The translations under genes and the position numbers were made by a program. The notes under the pieces are model-generated. The model saw only the letters and a list, made by a program, of their open reading frames with translations, was not told the DNA's origin and ran no database searches. DNA of 64,000 bases from Rutstroemia sp. NJR-2017a BVV2 (taxonomy: Eukaryota > Ascomycota > Leotiomycetes > Helotiales > Rutstroemiaceae): assembly GCA_002946415.1 (NCBI GenBank), contig NJPS01000033.1:248001-312000 (forward strand), read 5' to 3'. Within the stretch, counting starts at the first letter, position 1. Each line of letters starts with the position of its first letter. Shown here one piece after another: positions 45,109 to 57,912 of the stretch.

Positions 45109-46184
45109 CCTGTGTTCTTGTGCTGATCTCCATTACATCAAATCAAAGTCCGATCAGATCAGATCGAGACGACACGCAAAGATCTTTTTTGAAATTCTTT
45201 TGGATATATTTTCTCTTCTACCACACTTGTTTTTTTAAGAAACCTCATTTTTTTGCATCTATCTATGTCTCTATCATCATTTATACCCTCCCGCCAACCA
45301 CTTTTCCTTTTTGTTTTCTAAGTTTTCCTCTTGTCTCTGTACTGTACTTATCTCGTCTTTCAATCAGAGCACTGTATGAATGGATGGATGCACGAAGCGA
45401 AGAATTTCCTATCAGACAAAAAACGAAAAAATACATCTCCAGCACTGTACGAGTATGATTTCCTTTGCCTATTTTCGTATATCTATCTATCTATCTGTCT
45501 GTCTATTACGATACATCTCCTTTGTTGGACGATACCCCAGGGGAAGCAAAGAACGCGAAGGAAAAGGGAAGGAAGGGAAAGCAGTTGTTATTTTTTGGTG
45601 TTTAATGGTGTTCTAGCATATTAATGGAGTTGGTTGTGGGCTGGGATTTCTGCTTAATGGTTTGGCTCGGGGGCGTTGAATTTTTACTTACCTTACTGTA
45701 CTGTACTAAAAGATATATCGATGCATCGGGAGGAACTGGGAGGGAATGGTTGGATACTTAGAAGTAGCCGATGGTATGGTGGGATGAATGGATGGGCGGG
45801 TGTATGTACGTATGTATGAGATAAGACAATGAAAGAGTATGAAAATTATCCATTGAGTTTTCTTGAGTCTATGGAAATGGCAAATAAACATGTGAGACCG
45901 GGTTTAGTAGTTATTGAAAACAAGGAAAGAGAAACGCAGAGTCATAAGAAGTAGCAGAGTGTCCCAAGCTGGAACATTTCACCCCCAAGGCAAGATTCCT
46001 TCCCGTGATAAAGCAGTAAAGGGGTATTGTGCGACATCTATGAGACCACATCCATGAAACACCATAAGGTTTTGACGTATACGCCACTATCACAATTATG
46101 TAGGCCCAAAGAATAAACGACAATCAATACTGCCTAGCAAAAAGAATTAACCCTAGCAGTTGAGGAAACAACTCCTTCATGCAC
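45109..46184. other. Convergent intergenic region, CFEM-like/RS protein
   Basis: T-rich 3' flank after 45180, an (ATCT/GTCT)n microsatellite at 45478-45506 and no supported gene. Confidence 0.5.
45478..45506 (+). repeat. (ATCT)n/(GTCT)n microsatellite
   Basis: Seven tetranucleotide units, ATCT passing into GTCT, in the 3' flank of the CFEM-like gene. Confidence 0.85.
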
Positions 46185-47561
46185 TTACGTCTCTAATTGT
46201 GATATTAACGTATCGACCCAGTCTATACTATGACGTCTTGCAGTCTCCCTACTCGACTTATCCATCTCGTTTTGAATAGCTTCAGGTTTCTCGTCTAGAG
46301 GTGGTCAGCCTAGTGAGTGTTTGAAAACCATGAAGATCTTACTAGCTGCTTGCCTGAGCTTCTCAATTCTGTCGCGAAGAACTGCACTATCAATGATAAT
46401 CTTCTTGGAGCGCGACGCCGAAAGGAGGTGAGGCCGAGTCTGAGCGGGCGACTGAACTGGAGAGTCTTTTTTCGGTGAAGAATTCGCAAGGAGAGCGCGT
46501 CTATCTGGATGAACTCGTTGTAAATCACCCCGAGCCGACGGTTTTGGGAATACATCCGGTTGCTCTACTTCTATATCATTAATATCAAGCTGAAAGCTTC
46601 GTGCAGTAGGCTCTGAGGAAGAGCAAGCGGAATTCTTGTCCCCGCCATCATCTTCTACCCCTCTTTCTGCCATTCGATCAGCTCCGGAAATGCTGCCTTT
46701 TCTACGTGGGCCCATGCTAGCTGTAATCCAAGACGACACTTGATGCTGGATTCGGCGGCCTTGTTCTTGTCGAATGGCTGAGCGCTTGCTCAGCGAAATC
46801 TTTGCATCGATTTGAGGAGGAGGGGGAGGGGGAGAAGCTATGTTTGTAGAGACTCGCGACGGAGTTCCTGGCTTTGCTTTTGGAGTTTTTAATGGCGGCA
46901 GTGAGCCTGCTGAACCGGTTATTGTCATAGCTAGCGTGAGCTCCTTTCTTTTGCGAGCTGCGATCTCGGCCCATGATTCAGAAAGATCCGGCTCTGACTT
47001 GTATGGGTCAGCGAAACACGAAATTCATTTGCGGAGAAACGACGAAAGTACCTTTTGTTCCAGAGCTGCGGAGGGACTGGGCGATGGTTCTGGCTTACTG
47101 CGGGTTTCTTGGCGGACGGGATTAGTATTTGTCTCAGATACACGAGCACGACTAGACGGGCGATAGTAATCCCCAGATTTTGACCGTCTCGGGAGGAGCC
47201 GAGCCGCAGAGTGTGGAGCATCACTTGTTCGTCTAGACCTTTGGTGTCGATCAGTATCGTAGTTGGGACGATAATAATCACTATTATGACAACCTCTGCT
47301 GGCAGGTGTATCGCCGACGCTATATGGGCGCGAGGCGTGTCTCCTGGACCGAGAGACCGACCGAGACCTGGATCGATAGCATCTCAAGCTGTCTTGGGGA
47401 GTTCGACCACGAGAACGAGAGCGTGACCGGCTTGTTCGAGCCCAACTTCGAGACTCGCGGGAGGGTGTATCTCTATCTCCACAAAAGCCAGCTTCCCGAT
47501 TCAAGACTGGGAGCTCTTTTGGTAGACCCGGTGGGGCATGTGGAAAATCCGACAAGGGCAT
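46185..47561 (-). CDS. RS-rich protein of unknown function
   Basis: Exons 47561-47052, 46997-46343 and 46294-46185 give 424 residues. The introns are short (54 and 48 bp), with donors GTACTT and GTAAGA and in-phase joins. The N-terminal third has Arg-Ser dipeptide runs (SRSRSRSRGRTP, YRSRSRSVSRSRRH) like splicing-factor tails or SR-kinase substrates. The middle has KSEPDLSESWAEIAARKRKEL, a PPPPPP run and basic clusters. Near the end is a predicted helix, IIIDSAVLRDRIEKLRQAAS, followed by RRHSIDWVDTLISQLET. The final exon is supported by phase only; without it the frame would add about ten residues (SKIFMVFKHSLG) and stop. A donor-like GTAAGTG overlaps the stop codon, so a further exon cannot be excluded. 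No known domain. Confidence 0.7.
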
Positions 47562-49965
47562 TGCTAGGAACCTGTTTGCGATTAGTTTCCTGGCAACCAG
47601 GAATCATTAGTGGACACAGCAGAATGCAAGTCACTCAAGGTGACAGTATATTATTTCCGTACTGGCGAAGACTTGATCAAAGTGGCAGGATGGTCAGTTT
47701 TACAAAAGAAAGTCTTGACCAGAAATTTGCAGAATGGTCGAATGCCCAAAAACTTGAAGTTCTGTGGTTGATTGTTTCGCGTTGCGCGAAAGAAAGTAGA
47801 ATGTGAGGTCTCTGTTGGTCTATGTTTACTGTACTTCCCAAAATGGCAAGCGGCGTCGGGTTCAAGGCAAACAACATCCGACGTCACATGGTCTGCTTTT
47901 CATTATGTAGTCCTCGAAAATTCGAGCCATTCTGTGGTTTCCGACCCAACTGCGGTGAAGACTCCTGATATGGCTTCAAGTCCTGGCTTATCGGTATACC
48001 TCAACTTTTGATGGTGGCCTTCCGAGAAGCCACCATATGCATGCTCGTAAACAGTACCAATCTGGGCAAGAGATTCAGGTCTGGCACCAGGTGCTCAATT
48101 GGGGAAATCATACAAGTGTGTGCGCCTTGAGATGTGGTAGAACCATGCCTTACCTCCACCTCGCCCATTGTTGACCGGAGATATCCTACGCTCGGCTTGA
48201 TCTTCTGGGGTGAACTGGACTGGTAGAAGTTTCCCAAGAGCCTCAACTGATACTGCTAGTGTCTGACATAATCATCATCTTCTGGCTAAATGCACGCTCT
48301 GCATATGGAAAAAGCTCTTGAGGCCATACACCAATCAATGCTTTTTGCGACCTTCGACTGGCGTTCCACCTAAATTAATCCTAGGCTCCGATGAACATTA
48401 CATATGCACACCAAACCTTTGTCGCTCAGCCTTATGAAAAGTTCACAAACGATCAGCGGCACCCCCTTCATGCTCGCAAACTGTCCAATCGGTCACACTT
48501 CAAAGGGCTTTTGGTTGTATGACTCGAGAATCGTTTTTCTGGTTCTAGAAAATGGTGATGCTGGTCTCTTTCGATCGTCCTTTTCTACCGAGCGCCCGAT
48601 TATTGGCTGCATGGCCCCCAACGATATTCGAGGACTTCAAGGATGCAAGGTGTGTCCTGATGTAATCTTCATTTAGAAACATGTTCATCCTCTGGGGTCC
48701 CTAGGATTTTCCTATTACGTTCTCCGATTTTGAAATGTACTATCTTTGTTGTTCGGAGTCTTTGCTTTCCTGTTTGAAGTTCTACTGCTACCCGGGCATG
48801 TCTGACTGCATGCCCCTAAAATAAGTCACCTCCAATCTTGTGGCCGTGTTTGATCAGCGATCGTCTGATGTGACGATTGTGTGCGCTTCTGCATTTGACT
48901 TTATGGCCGCCTGCGGTAGTGCCGAACTGTTTCTTGGCCCAATGCTGCACATCTGCATTCTTCTCCTCTTGAAACGAGCCAGTGATAGAAGCCAAAGAGT
49001 TGGACCTATCCACGGGCTCCCCACAGACAGTTTGTAACGAGGTGGTGGTGCAGTACTCTGCATTTTGTCTGACCTACGTGTGGCCTAAAGCTCATGTCAT
49101 CGATCTATTCGTCGTTGGAGGCCTTGTTCTTGTGATACTTTGAAACCCACCACAACGGACATCTAGTAGGCACTGCCGCATCCTGACCAGTCGCGGTTGA
49201 TCTTTCCTAGCTTGTGGGCTGCCGGTAGAAGGGACAAGGGACTGCAGTTAAGATCTTTGGGAATGTCCTGCTAGGATGCATGCAGGAATGACTTGTTGGT
49301 GGATCGTCCTTTTCCACTTAATCATAGTTCGTGCCGAAGGAAAAAGACTGCGGCCGCGTTCGTCTCCATTTTAATCCTTGTTTTACCAGTTTGCGCTCCA
49401 GTATACATAAAATCTTCCGCTTTGGCTCACCCTTTACCGAACGCCATCTTACGGTGTGGGAATCTATCTTATCCTCCGCATGTTTTGGAACGGGTACACT
49501 AATAGAGCTCGGCAATCATATTGCTGGTAGGCAGTTCTTGCATACTTGGAATTTATGTCACGAAGGCCCATGGCATCCCCATTCCTGAGCAACTTTGGGC
49601 TCAACCAGTTGCTTGGATTCCCAAATTGCCACCTTCATTTCTACTGACCACTCGGAATGGTTCTCCCCTCACCCTGCAATACAGATATGATTTATTAATA
49701 CCGAGCTAATCTGGCAACTTTTAGGCCTATTAAAAGCTACCTCCTACTATCTCGAGGCTTTATCCACTTACAGTGCTAGAATGTTACTGAGTCATGAAGT
49801 GACTGGTTGCCTCTTCGGTCTCGATGACCATTTGCTCCCTCCGGAGACAGGGCTTCCCCGGCACTTCATTTCGTGTTACTCTTAATATCCAAGAAGTAGC
49901 AGACTTTGTTTCGAGTCTCCTTCGTTCTCCTTAAAGGTTTGCAAAAGCTTGTAATCGATACAGAA
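47562..49965. other. 2.4-kb region without a supported gene
   Basis: Shared upstream space of the RS-rich and NmrA-like genes. Frames of 60-90 codons occur on both strands (for example 48404-48676 plus) without domains, start context or splice partners that I could defend. No repeats. It could include non-coding RNA or decayed sequence. Confidence 0.4.
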
Positions 49966-51013
49966 ATGGCAAACAACATGATGCGCGTCGCAATTGTCGG
50001 TTCAGGTGGTTTAGCGCAAGTATTCGCTCGTCATATCAACGAAACAGTCCATCCCTTTATAATTCTCTCAAGACGGGTTAGCAACACTCTATCACTCTTC
50101 TGATTGAACGGCGCTGAAAATCTGTGTAGGCTCGGCCGGATTTGGAGGCCTTCGGGTACCAAGTAGCTGTCGTCAACTACGAAAGCCAGGAGGACCTTCG
50201 ATTTCATCTGCGCGGCATAGATGTTGTCATATCCACAATCTCGGGCATACCGCAGATCAATCTCATTGATGCTGCTGCGCGGTCCCGTGTCCTACGTTTC
50301 ATCCCAGCGGAATTCTGCGATAAACTAGCAGGTAGACCAAATCATGACCCTCTGGATCGCGGAAGAGCTGCCACTATTGAAAGACTACAACACTGGGCTC
50401 GCCATACTCGCCATCAAATGAATTTCACAGTTTTCGATTGCGGTGTCTTCTATGAGAGGTTCGCTCGAGGCGGCTTGGCATCTCTTGACATTGGTGCATC
50501 GGCTGGCCTCAGTAGCGAAGGATCTTACTTGCTGAATATGGCAACAAATACAGCAGAGATCGTGGAATATAATAGTGCTGGACAGCCTGTTTGGGTGAGC
50601 ATGACGTCTGTCGAAGATGTGGCACGTTTTGTCGCCGCAGCGCTTGCCCTGGATCTAGGAACGTGGCCTATAGAGTTTCGAATGCAAGGAGACAAGAAAA
50701 CGGTGACAGAAATTCTTCAATACGCCGAAGTAGTGAAAGGACGTGAGTCACCTATTTGAGAAACGATTTCTTGCTCAAACTAACTAGGACAGAGGGGCCG
50801 TTCGCAAAAAATGTATACATGCCTGGACAACTGTCTGCATATCTACAGCAGGCCATCATTTATCAAGACTATGCCCAAGTCACTCGGCTCCAGGAGCTGA
50901 TAGCTACCGAGCAGAGACGATACGACTTCTCGCAGGCAAACCTGAATGCCCTAGTCAACGTCCAGCCTATTTCCTTCTGGAATTGGCTGAGCAGTCACTG
51001 GGGAATTCAATGA
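49966..51013 (+). CDS. NmrA-like / isoflavone-reductase-type NAD(P)-binding protein
   Basis: An atypical short-chain dehydrogenase of the PCBER/NmrA group; either an oxidoreductase of an aromatic substrate or a redox-sensing regulator. Exons 49966-50076, 50130-50742 and 50793-51013 give 314 residues. The dinucleotide motif is VAIVGSGGLAQVFARH, a GxGGxxx variant of GxxGxxG. Then come DVVISTISGIPQINLIDAAA and RFIPAEF, both typical of the family, VSMTSVEDVARFVAAAL, and a C-terminal helical part with YQDYAQVTRLQELIATEQRRYDF and NPTTFW-like VQPISFWNWL. I see no obvious catalytic Lys in the usual place. The second intron (GTGAGT...GACAG, 50 bp) was placed by phase and the conserved QGPFAKNVYMPG join. 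It lies 0.8 kb upstream of Dsn1 on the same strand. Confidence 0.88.
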
Positions 51014-51816
51014 ACAGGCTTATTGCTCTATATGAAAAGGGAACACACGCATGGATAACTGAAAGTCGCCCTCGTCTGGTACGAAAGCTGACAAGTTTGG
51101 ACGAGATTTGTGCCCGTAGGAAATACAACCAGGATGATTGGCTTTGGTTATTGACGACCTCTCATCTGTCCTTCGCTTCTTGTATAGTAGATACTATATT
51201 CATGAACAGGTGGGGGCCGTTTGACACAGCCCCTGACTTCTTCTCTAAAACATACGCGAACTACATAGTGCCATGAATTTGTGAGGATGCGTCTTCTACC
51301 CAGCCTACTTGGAGGGCTATAACTCTCAGACAATATATGGCGTATGTAAACGTAGAGAAGCAACAGTTAAATGCAGGGCACGTACTCGACGTTCTAATTT
51401 TTGAGTTGTATTACGAGTCCAGATTCAGATAATCCCTTTCGAGTTATCGCTCCAAAACGGATCTTCCCCGCTCAATCTGGTACCGAGTACGGATTGGTCG
51501 CTTACGTAATCACTACGCTAATGATGGCACCTCCGCGAAATGTTGTAAACAAGGCCCTCACCACAATCAAGACCTTCATCCTAGCAACCAACGACGCCAT
51601 CCACCTCCAAAGTATAAGATAATCCCAATCAGTTCAACGGGGCCTATCGATTGACGCGAAAATATAAGGGTCAATTGCGCAAGATAGTCAAGATTGAGCT
51701 CTCACATGATCATTCATCCTCCACGACAACAACGAACCTCGGAAAAGCAGATGCGCTGCTAAACATCAATGACTACCCTTCTTGTCCGGACGCGAATTCC
51801 ACTAGAAACGCTGAGT
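51014..51816. other. Intergenic region, NmrA-like/Dsn1
   Basis: About 800 bases, no supported gene. Short frames at 51401-51622 and 51651-52076 are rejected: the second overlaps Dsn1 out of frame. Confidence 0.45.
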
Positions 51817-53422
51817 ATGAGTCAACCTACAGCGCGAAGGAGGAGCAAAAGGCTAGCTGGTGGGTTAATATTCTACTGGGGAAATCTGCGACAGCGAGAG
51901 GAATTTTTGCGCATGGAAAGCGGTTTTTGCTGACAAAATTTAGCCTACGAGGAGGAAGATGGAGATTTCCAATTTACGCGTGTATCGAAACGGACGAAAA
52001 CTTCAGCATCAGTTCCGGAACCAGCACCACCAGTAACGACGACTGTTCCAAGGAGGACGAAGAAGACTGTCCATGACCGTGAAAATGAGGATCCAGTGCC
52101 ACCTGTGAAGAAAGCGACACCTGTAAAGAAAACGAGGGGGGCGCCAAAAGCTACTGCATCATCGCCAAGAGAAACGAAAGTTGTGAAAAGCCCAAAGCCT
52201 AGGAATGACGCTGAGGTACCGAAACGAGGAACGCGGAAAAGCACGCGTCTATCGAGCGAGCGACTGCCGAATGGTAATGCCAGTACTCCTAATGGTGTCA
52301 AGGATGTCGATATGGTTGGGGGGCCTGAAGCAGCAGCGCGTGAAGAACCATCTAGGTCGATGATACCGGCGACGCAGCATTCGACAGTGATCTCGTTACC
52401 GTTTAGCGACACGCCTATCATCAATCGGAATAAAGAGTTACGGAAAAAGGGGGGAACGGGTCAGAGGAGGAGTAGTTTAGGGATGCGTGGGAGAAGAGCA
52501 AGTTCTCTGATTGATAACGGACACAGTGCGATTCCACATGGCGAGGTGGAAACGTCAGAGTTTTATAAGCATATTGAGGAAGCGCTGCCGGAACCCAGAC
52601 GTATGAAGCAGTTGTTGACTTGGACGGGCGAAAGGGCACTTCCGGAAAAGCCGGCGCATGGTGATCCAGATAGCGGCGCAAAATTGGCTGGTGAGTCTCA
52701 AATTCAGAGTCCATTCGAGATTATCAAATGATGTTAACTGTCTCATTAAGCAAGAGCAATATCAGAAGCTCTCCTGAAGGATTTTGGCGCCAGGTCTGAG
52801 TTCTCGAATTGGTTCGATCGAGAAGAAGCCGCACCCAATAAGATAACGAAAGTTGTCAAAATGCCCAATCCTAAGAACATTGAAGCGGCAGAAAACATAC
52901 AGGCGTTAGAATCAAGGGTCAAACAGTATGTATTCCATTTCCTTCAACGGCAGGACAAGAAAGGCTAACAAGACTTCTAAAAGACTCGAAGAAGAACGCG
53001 CGCAATGGCTGTCCTTCAAAAAGCCCCCCGCACCTCTCCCACCCCTCTTCCCCGACCCAGACGCCCCTGCCCTCTCCCCCTCTCAAATAGACACCACACT
53101 TCTCGATCCAGAACAAGCAGCAATCCTCGACTTAGTAGCTACATCATCAGCGTTAACGCTGCGCGAAAATGCCTCGGAGAGATTAAAACGCATACAGGAC
53201 GGGATAGAGGGGAAAGTGGATAGATTCGTAGACTGTATTCATAAAGTCGAGCGCTACGGGGAGACGGTGGGAAGAGTCGCGGATAAAATGCTGGCGCTGA
53301 GTGCGGTGCGGCTGGAGGAGAGGGAGCGCTTGGAAAGGGAAAAGGTCGGCACGAGGGATGTTCCAATGGTGGAGGTGCTGAGGAGTTTGAGTCGGATTTT
53401 GCCCGAGGGGAGTGCGCGGTAG
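51817..53422 (+). CDS. DSN1: Kinetochore MIND/Mis12 complex subunit Dsn1 (Mis13)
   Basis: A structural subunit of the Mis12/MIND complex that links inner kinetochore to Ndc80 and Knl1. Exons 51817-51859, 51944-52690, 52751-52925 and 52984-53422 give 467 residues. The tiny first exon encodes MSQPTARRRSKRLA. Its GTGGGT donor joins to AYEEEDGDFQFTRVSKRTK, keeping frame. A basic disordered region leads to the conserved Mis13 core from about residue 180: RKKGGTGQRRSSLGMRGRRASSLIDNG, then IPHGEVETSEFYKHIEEALPEPRRMKQLLTW. RRSS and RRAS are Aurora-B-type sites, equivalent to the yeast sites that control Mif2/CENP-C binding. C-terminal helices (LEEERAQWLSF...LKRIQDGIEGKVDRFVDCIHKVERY) complete the coiled-coil part. 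Third positions shift to C-rich around 53020-53110. Confidence 0.93.
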
Positions 53423-55008
53423 GGATGGAAAAGGGGGAAAGGTTGATGAATGAATGAATGATTGCTTCATATATGGAATGCTGGCCTGGCATGGCTTGGC
53501 TACTTGACTCAAAGGAACACTTTTCTTACATCGAAACTTACTTTGATCTGCTTTTTACTCGTGTTTTTGGATCTTGGTGAAGCTGGTTTGTTCGTCTGTT
53601 TCCTTGTATAAATGGCGTGGCATGGTATGGCATGGATCTAGGGAGATGAAGCAAGCGGGGAGTTTGGAGGAACGTTCATTGGCTGCATGCGTGCATGGGG
53701 AGGAGCATCTGGATTATTATTGGAAAGGTCGGTGTTTGGTTGGCATCATATCAGAGCCCGAGGGTATGGGAATGAGGGTTTGTTTTGTGTAGGAGATAAA
53801 CTCTATGTTAAGCGCTTTGAGCCTCGGAAAGCTTAGGAGATGTGAAGAGATGAGATTGAGAAGCTATGTTGAGATCGAATTATGAGTGCTTGTGACATAG
53901 GTTATGAATGCCCTTGTTGTGCTGATCGTGCGTGGCAGACTGGCTATTTGATATATGTGACTTTCAAGCAATGGAGAAATCATTTGAAGGGATTGTTCGC
54001 TACCGATATGCTATGAAGATAGGGGAGTGGAGACGTTGTTCTGGTATGGGGAACAGCTGATCGGGAAATGTCTGATCGGTGGGAGGAAAGAAAGAGGTGA
54101 AGATTCTTTTCCAACCGGCACTCTAGGTCGATCGTCAAGGTATGATCTCTCTCCTGGCATATGTTATTTCGGTGGTCGAACATGCATTGGTTTGACTGAT
54201 TTATTGTGGGAGTGGAGTGGAGCGGATCAGAGCAGAGTGTCGCCCCCTTCGTCACTGGAAGAGGCTTCATCGTTGGTTCATTGTTCGAGATGCTCTATTA
54301 TTCGAAAGGCTCTGTGAGGTGAAGTCAGGAGAGGAGAAAGTATGAATAGAGCAAATATCAGTATATAGAGTAGCACATTATGAGATGTAAATGTAGTTTC
54401 TTCGACTGCAAATACTTTTAAGGTGCGTATTCGAAAACGTGTATCCGGATGAATCTCGAATAGCATCATTCTAATATCGTAGATAGAACAATAGTAATAC
54501 ATCTCTCATGTACATTTGAAGTAGACGCGGTAAGCTGTGCTATGGTGTCAGGTAACATGACATGATCTGGACCACCTACCTCCAAAAACACATCTTCGTA
54601 GCAAAGTGAACAACTAGTCGCATCAGCAATAAAAGAATGAAAAAACATAACCAGTAAGTCATAGGAGACATATACTACTTATATATAAAACAACCGCACA
54701 CAAAAGAACAAACATCCATCTCACCATCCTCCATCCTCTGCAAACCCAACCCATACAACCCTTCTTTCCCTCCCCTCCTCTCCCCGCTTTCCTCCTCCCA
54801 TTGATTCACCTGCCATCCACCGTTTAAAACCCACCCACCAACCCCAAACTCCCACCCTCACGTGGCTAGAACGCCTGCATACATGCATACACGACGCGCG
54901 TGAATATCTCAGAAATTCCCCGTGCGAGGCTACACGGCATGATACCACACCACCCACCACCCACCCTAGCACACCCACCAAGATCGTAAACAATCCAATC
55001 CAATCCAC

Positions 55009-55026
55009 TTAAGCTTAAGCTTAAGC
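55009..55026. repeat. (TTAAGC)3 hexamer
   Basis: Three perfect TTAAGC units; each unit is nearly self-complementary, so the run can fold on either strand. Confidence 0.8.
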
Positions 55027-55712
55027 TCGCTCACTCACTGACATCTGCCGTGCCGCTGGCTTAGTAGGAAGCTAATTTATGGCTTTAACTTACTTGGATT
55101 GGAATATTAAGTGAGCAGGTTACGATAAGTTAAGCAAAGGGTGTAAATACAGGTAATGCAAGGTAGCCGTTATGGTATGTATGTATATGCAGACTATTAG
55201 GTGATAGAGAAGTACAAGGCGCTGTATGTGCAGACTACTCTCCTAAAACGGGCAGGTGAAGTACGTAGAAGGACCTGGCGCTGTGGTGCGAAAAGAAAGA
55301 ATTCATCCGAAATGAAGAAGTGGAAGGGGGATAAGCGGCATCATAAGCCACGTGCGCGCCACCACGGATAGGACGGGCGAGGGAGAGATATACTTTATCT
55401 GGGCGTGTAGTAGACTAGTAGCAGTAAGCCGTGTATGTATGTATGAGTAAGGCGGTGCGGAAACTACTTAACACGGTAGAGCTAGAAGGAATGAAGTGAT
55501 GGCTGAACGGTTAAGGGAACATACTTTCCATAGCTCGGGTCCTGACTCATTTAGCTTTCGGAGAAATTTTGACATCCTAATGCAAGTGTACATGTACTCG
55601 AAAGGCTGAAACAGAGGATAACGAGCTCGATGTATACGATGTGTGACGGACGTAGTGTGCGAGGTAAATAATCGATTATCTATTTGCTCCCTGGTGACAC
55701 GAGATATAATAT

Positions 55713-55752
55713 TCATCCTATCCCATCCCATCCCATCCGCATCCATCCCATG
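55713..55752 (+). repeat. (ATCCC)n pentanucleotide repeat
   Basis: Interrupted CATCC/ATCCC units, about seven, in the long convergent spacer. Confidence 0.8.
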
Positions 55753-56554
55753 CTTGCATCCTATCTCCATCTAGGTAAGCAACAACGACATTCTTCAATC
55801 CCCCTCCCCTTGCCTTGCCAAAAGGTCTTCTGAGGACAGACCAAAGACATGCGAAATTGACTAACACCATGAAGTAGAAGAACAGAAGTCACCTCTCTCC
55901 GTCCGCTTTTGATATGTGAGATATGCAAATCCCTCACGCTACACACATCTACACTGTATAGCAGTATAGACATGGAATCCTCGAGTCCGCATGTGCTCAT
56001 CGTCCACTCTCTGGATTGCCTGAAAAAGCCGCGCGCTTGTCCCGTGCTATGAAAAAGAAAATCACACGAACAGGTGGGAGAATAGGGGCGCCGCCGCAAA
56101 AACAAAAAAGAAAAGTGTTGAGAATATCAAACGAACAAATGCCCAACCGCATCCCTGATGGTGGTATGTTTCTTAGTATACAAACCGGGTACTTCGCCGA
56201 AAGAGAAAAAAAATGGTAGATGCTCTGGCTCCTTAAAAAGGAAACATGTAAAAAAATTCTGGGGGTAATTTGGTGTTAAGAGGCAGTCCATAATGCTGTA
56301 GTTGGACGTCGTCGCTTGGCTGGTATTAAGACTGATTATCTGTAGTACAAACGTCAAGTAAGGAAGCCAGACGTGTGCAAACAGGAAATCGTCATATTAT
56401 ATGGGGGGTCTGTCGTGCTCGGTGGGCGTTGGGTCGCGCTTGAATTCGGGGGCTGGAGATCTCCGTAATTGTATTAGACGAATAGGTTCGAACTCTGGTT
56501 GATCAATTTGAATAAGATCCCGATGCTTGGCTCCGAACAGACAGAGGTTAATTA

Positions 56555-57912
56555 TCAAAGGATAAGCTTCTGCAGATTTCTCTGGATGATCATGTCCTGC
56601 ACGGATCCCATGGTAACCTTCAATAAATCGGTGTCTGTTGCATTCGTGAAGTGGCCATATACCTCTCGGCCAGGGCTGCGGTTCAAGGCGACGAACTTAT
56701 CCATAAAGTATTTTGACGTCTGCTGCCAACTGGTAGTGTCGCCTTGAAAGTCTTGAAATCCAAATTTAGTGATAGGGCTGTGCGCAAGCTTTGCCTTGAA
56801 CAAGTCAATCTTGTTCAGGAATAGGATGAGTGCAGAATGTTTGAACCAATGTGAATTGGCAATGGACTCCCACAACATCAATGCTTCTTGCATTTGATTC
56901 TAGAAGGAATGTCAGTTCACGATGCTCAACGCGATCTGGGGAATGTGGAACTTACACCATCCTTGTCCTCAGCAAGACATTGGTCATAGCCACTGATAGC
57001 AACCAAGAAGAGCAATGCATTGACATTTTCGAAGCAGTGAATCCACTTCTTTCTCTCTGATCGCTGTCCTCCTACATCGAACATTCTGTATTGTAAAGAA
57101 CCAAGATCGAAATGCGTCTCGGTGATACCTGTGGTTCGCAGCCTAGCCCGTAAGACATCTTGATCAGTGGGAACAAACTCCTTGTTAAACAGACGGTCCA
57201 AGTCTTCAAAGAAGCTGTACACAGTTAGAACTTGTCGTGTCAGGACTCAGGCTACGGCAAGAGTTGTGCTTACTATGCCAGGTTGTCGTGGAGCGCAAAC
57301 TCATTTCCTCTTTCAATTGCTTTTTGGATTCCTGGGTCTGCCCACATGTCTTTAAATGCGCGAAGATATTCAAGAGGAATTGGTTCGTACGGGCGCAAGT
57401 CCTTCTCTTGTGTAATGGTTGAAATGTGTTGCTGTTTTGGTCGAATGTCAGCCAACCTTTGCTATGCGATTGCGAATCTGCAGATTTCAGGTTATGGATT
57501 GACCTACACTGGTATTTTCGTATTCGAAGGGGATGTTGAAGTCCGTCATTGCTTCTACTGTCATTCTCAAGCCGTCCAAAATGTTGTGGAAGATGATGAT
57601 TCGCCATTCTTCCTTTTCGTTCTTTGAAAATCCGTCTTTGGTGTAAATTAATCTCATCTGCTTCAAGATCGTGGACTTTCCGCTCTCTCCGGCCCCTATC
57701 GCGAACAATTGTTAACGTTGAATATCACACCAGTAGATCGCAGGTTGATGCTGGGGCAGTTGGGCCGAATTGTGGAGGACGCGACGGGAGGACATACCCA
57801 ATAGCAACAACTTGACCTGACGCTGCATAGTCTTTTCATCTCTATGGAGCTGCGCATCTATCTCCCTCGACCTCTTGGCCTCGACATCCTCCCTGCTGCC
57901 GAAACACATCAT
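56555..57912 (-). CDS. Heterotrimeric G-protein alpha subunit (group II-like)
   Basis: A membrane-tethered GTPase coupling GPCRs to signalling. Exons 57912-57798, 57695-57508, 57431-57274, 57214-56956 and 56899-56555 give 354 residues from the first ATG. The start is a double [11 protein letters not shown]. Relatives begin MCFG, so 57909 may be the real start. The Cys is a palmitoylation candidate, and there is no myristoylation Gly at position 2. GTPase motifs are complete: [18 protein letters not shown] (switch I with the cholera-toxin-type Arg), [12 protein letters not shown] (switch II with the catalytic Gln), FLNKIDLF and TNATDT. TNAT replaces the usual TCAT. The end [11 protein letters not shown] lacks the pertussis-toxin Cys. 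The MCFG start and QRNLxxLIL end fit my recollection of fungal group II (GNA-2/MagC). The second intron ends at ACAG after a GCTGAC branch site; the nearer AAAG acceptor breaks the frame. Confidence 0.94.

Larger units (their letters stand above)
53423..56554. other. 3.1-kb convergent region without a supported gene, Dsn1/G-alpha
   Basis: Only short frames are present. It contains several simple repeats (listed separately) and a C-rich plus strand at 54720-54970 (CCCACCACCCACC-like), which produces a spurious 95-codon minus frame. Parts are presumably 3' UTRs. Confidence 0.45.

Noticed and set aside
56480..56500. tRNA B-box-like GGTTCGAACTC on the plus strand
   Set aside because: No A box at the right distance and no cloverleaf.
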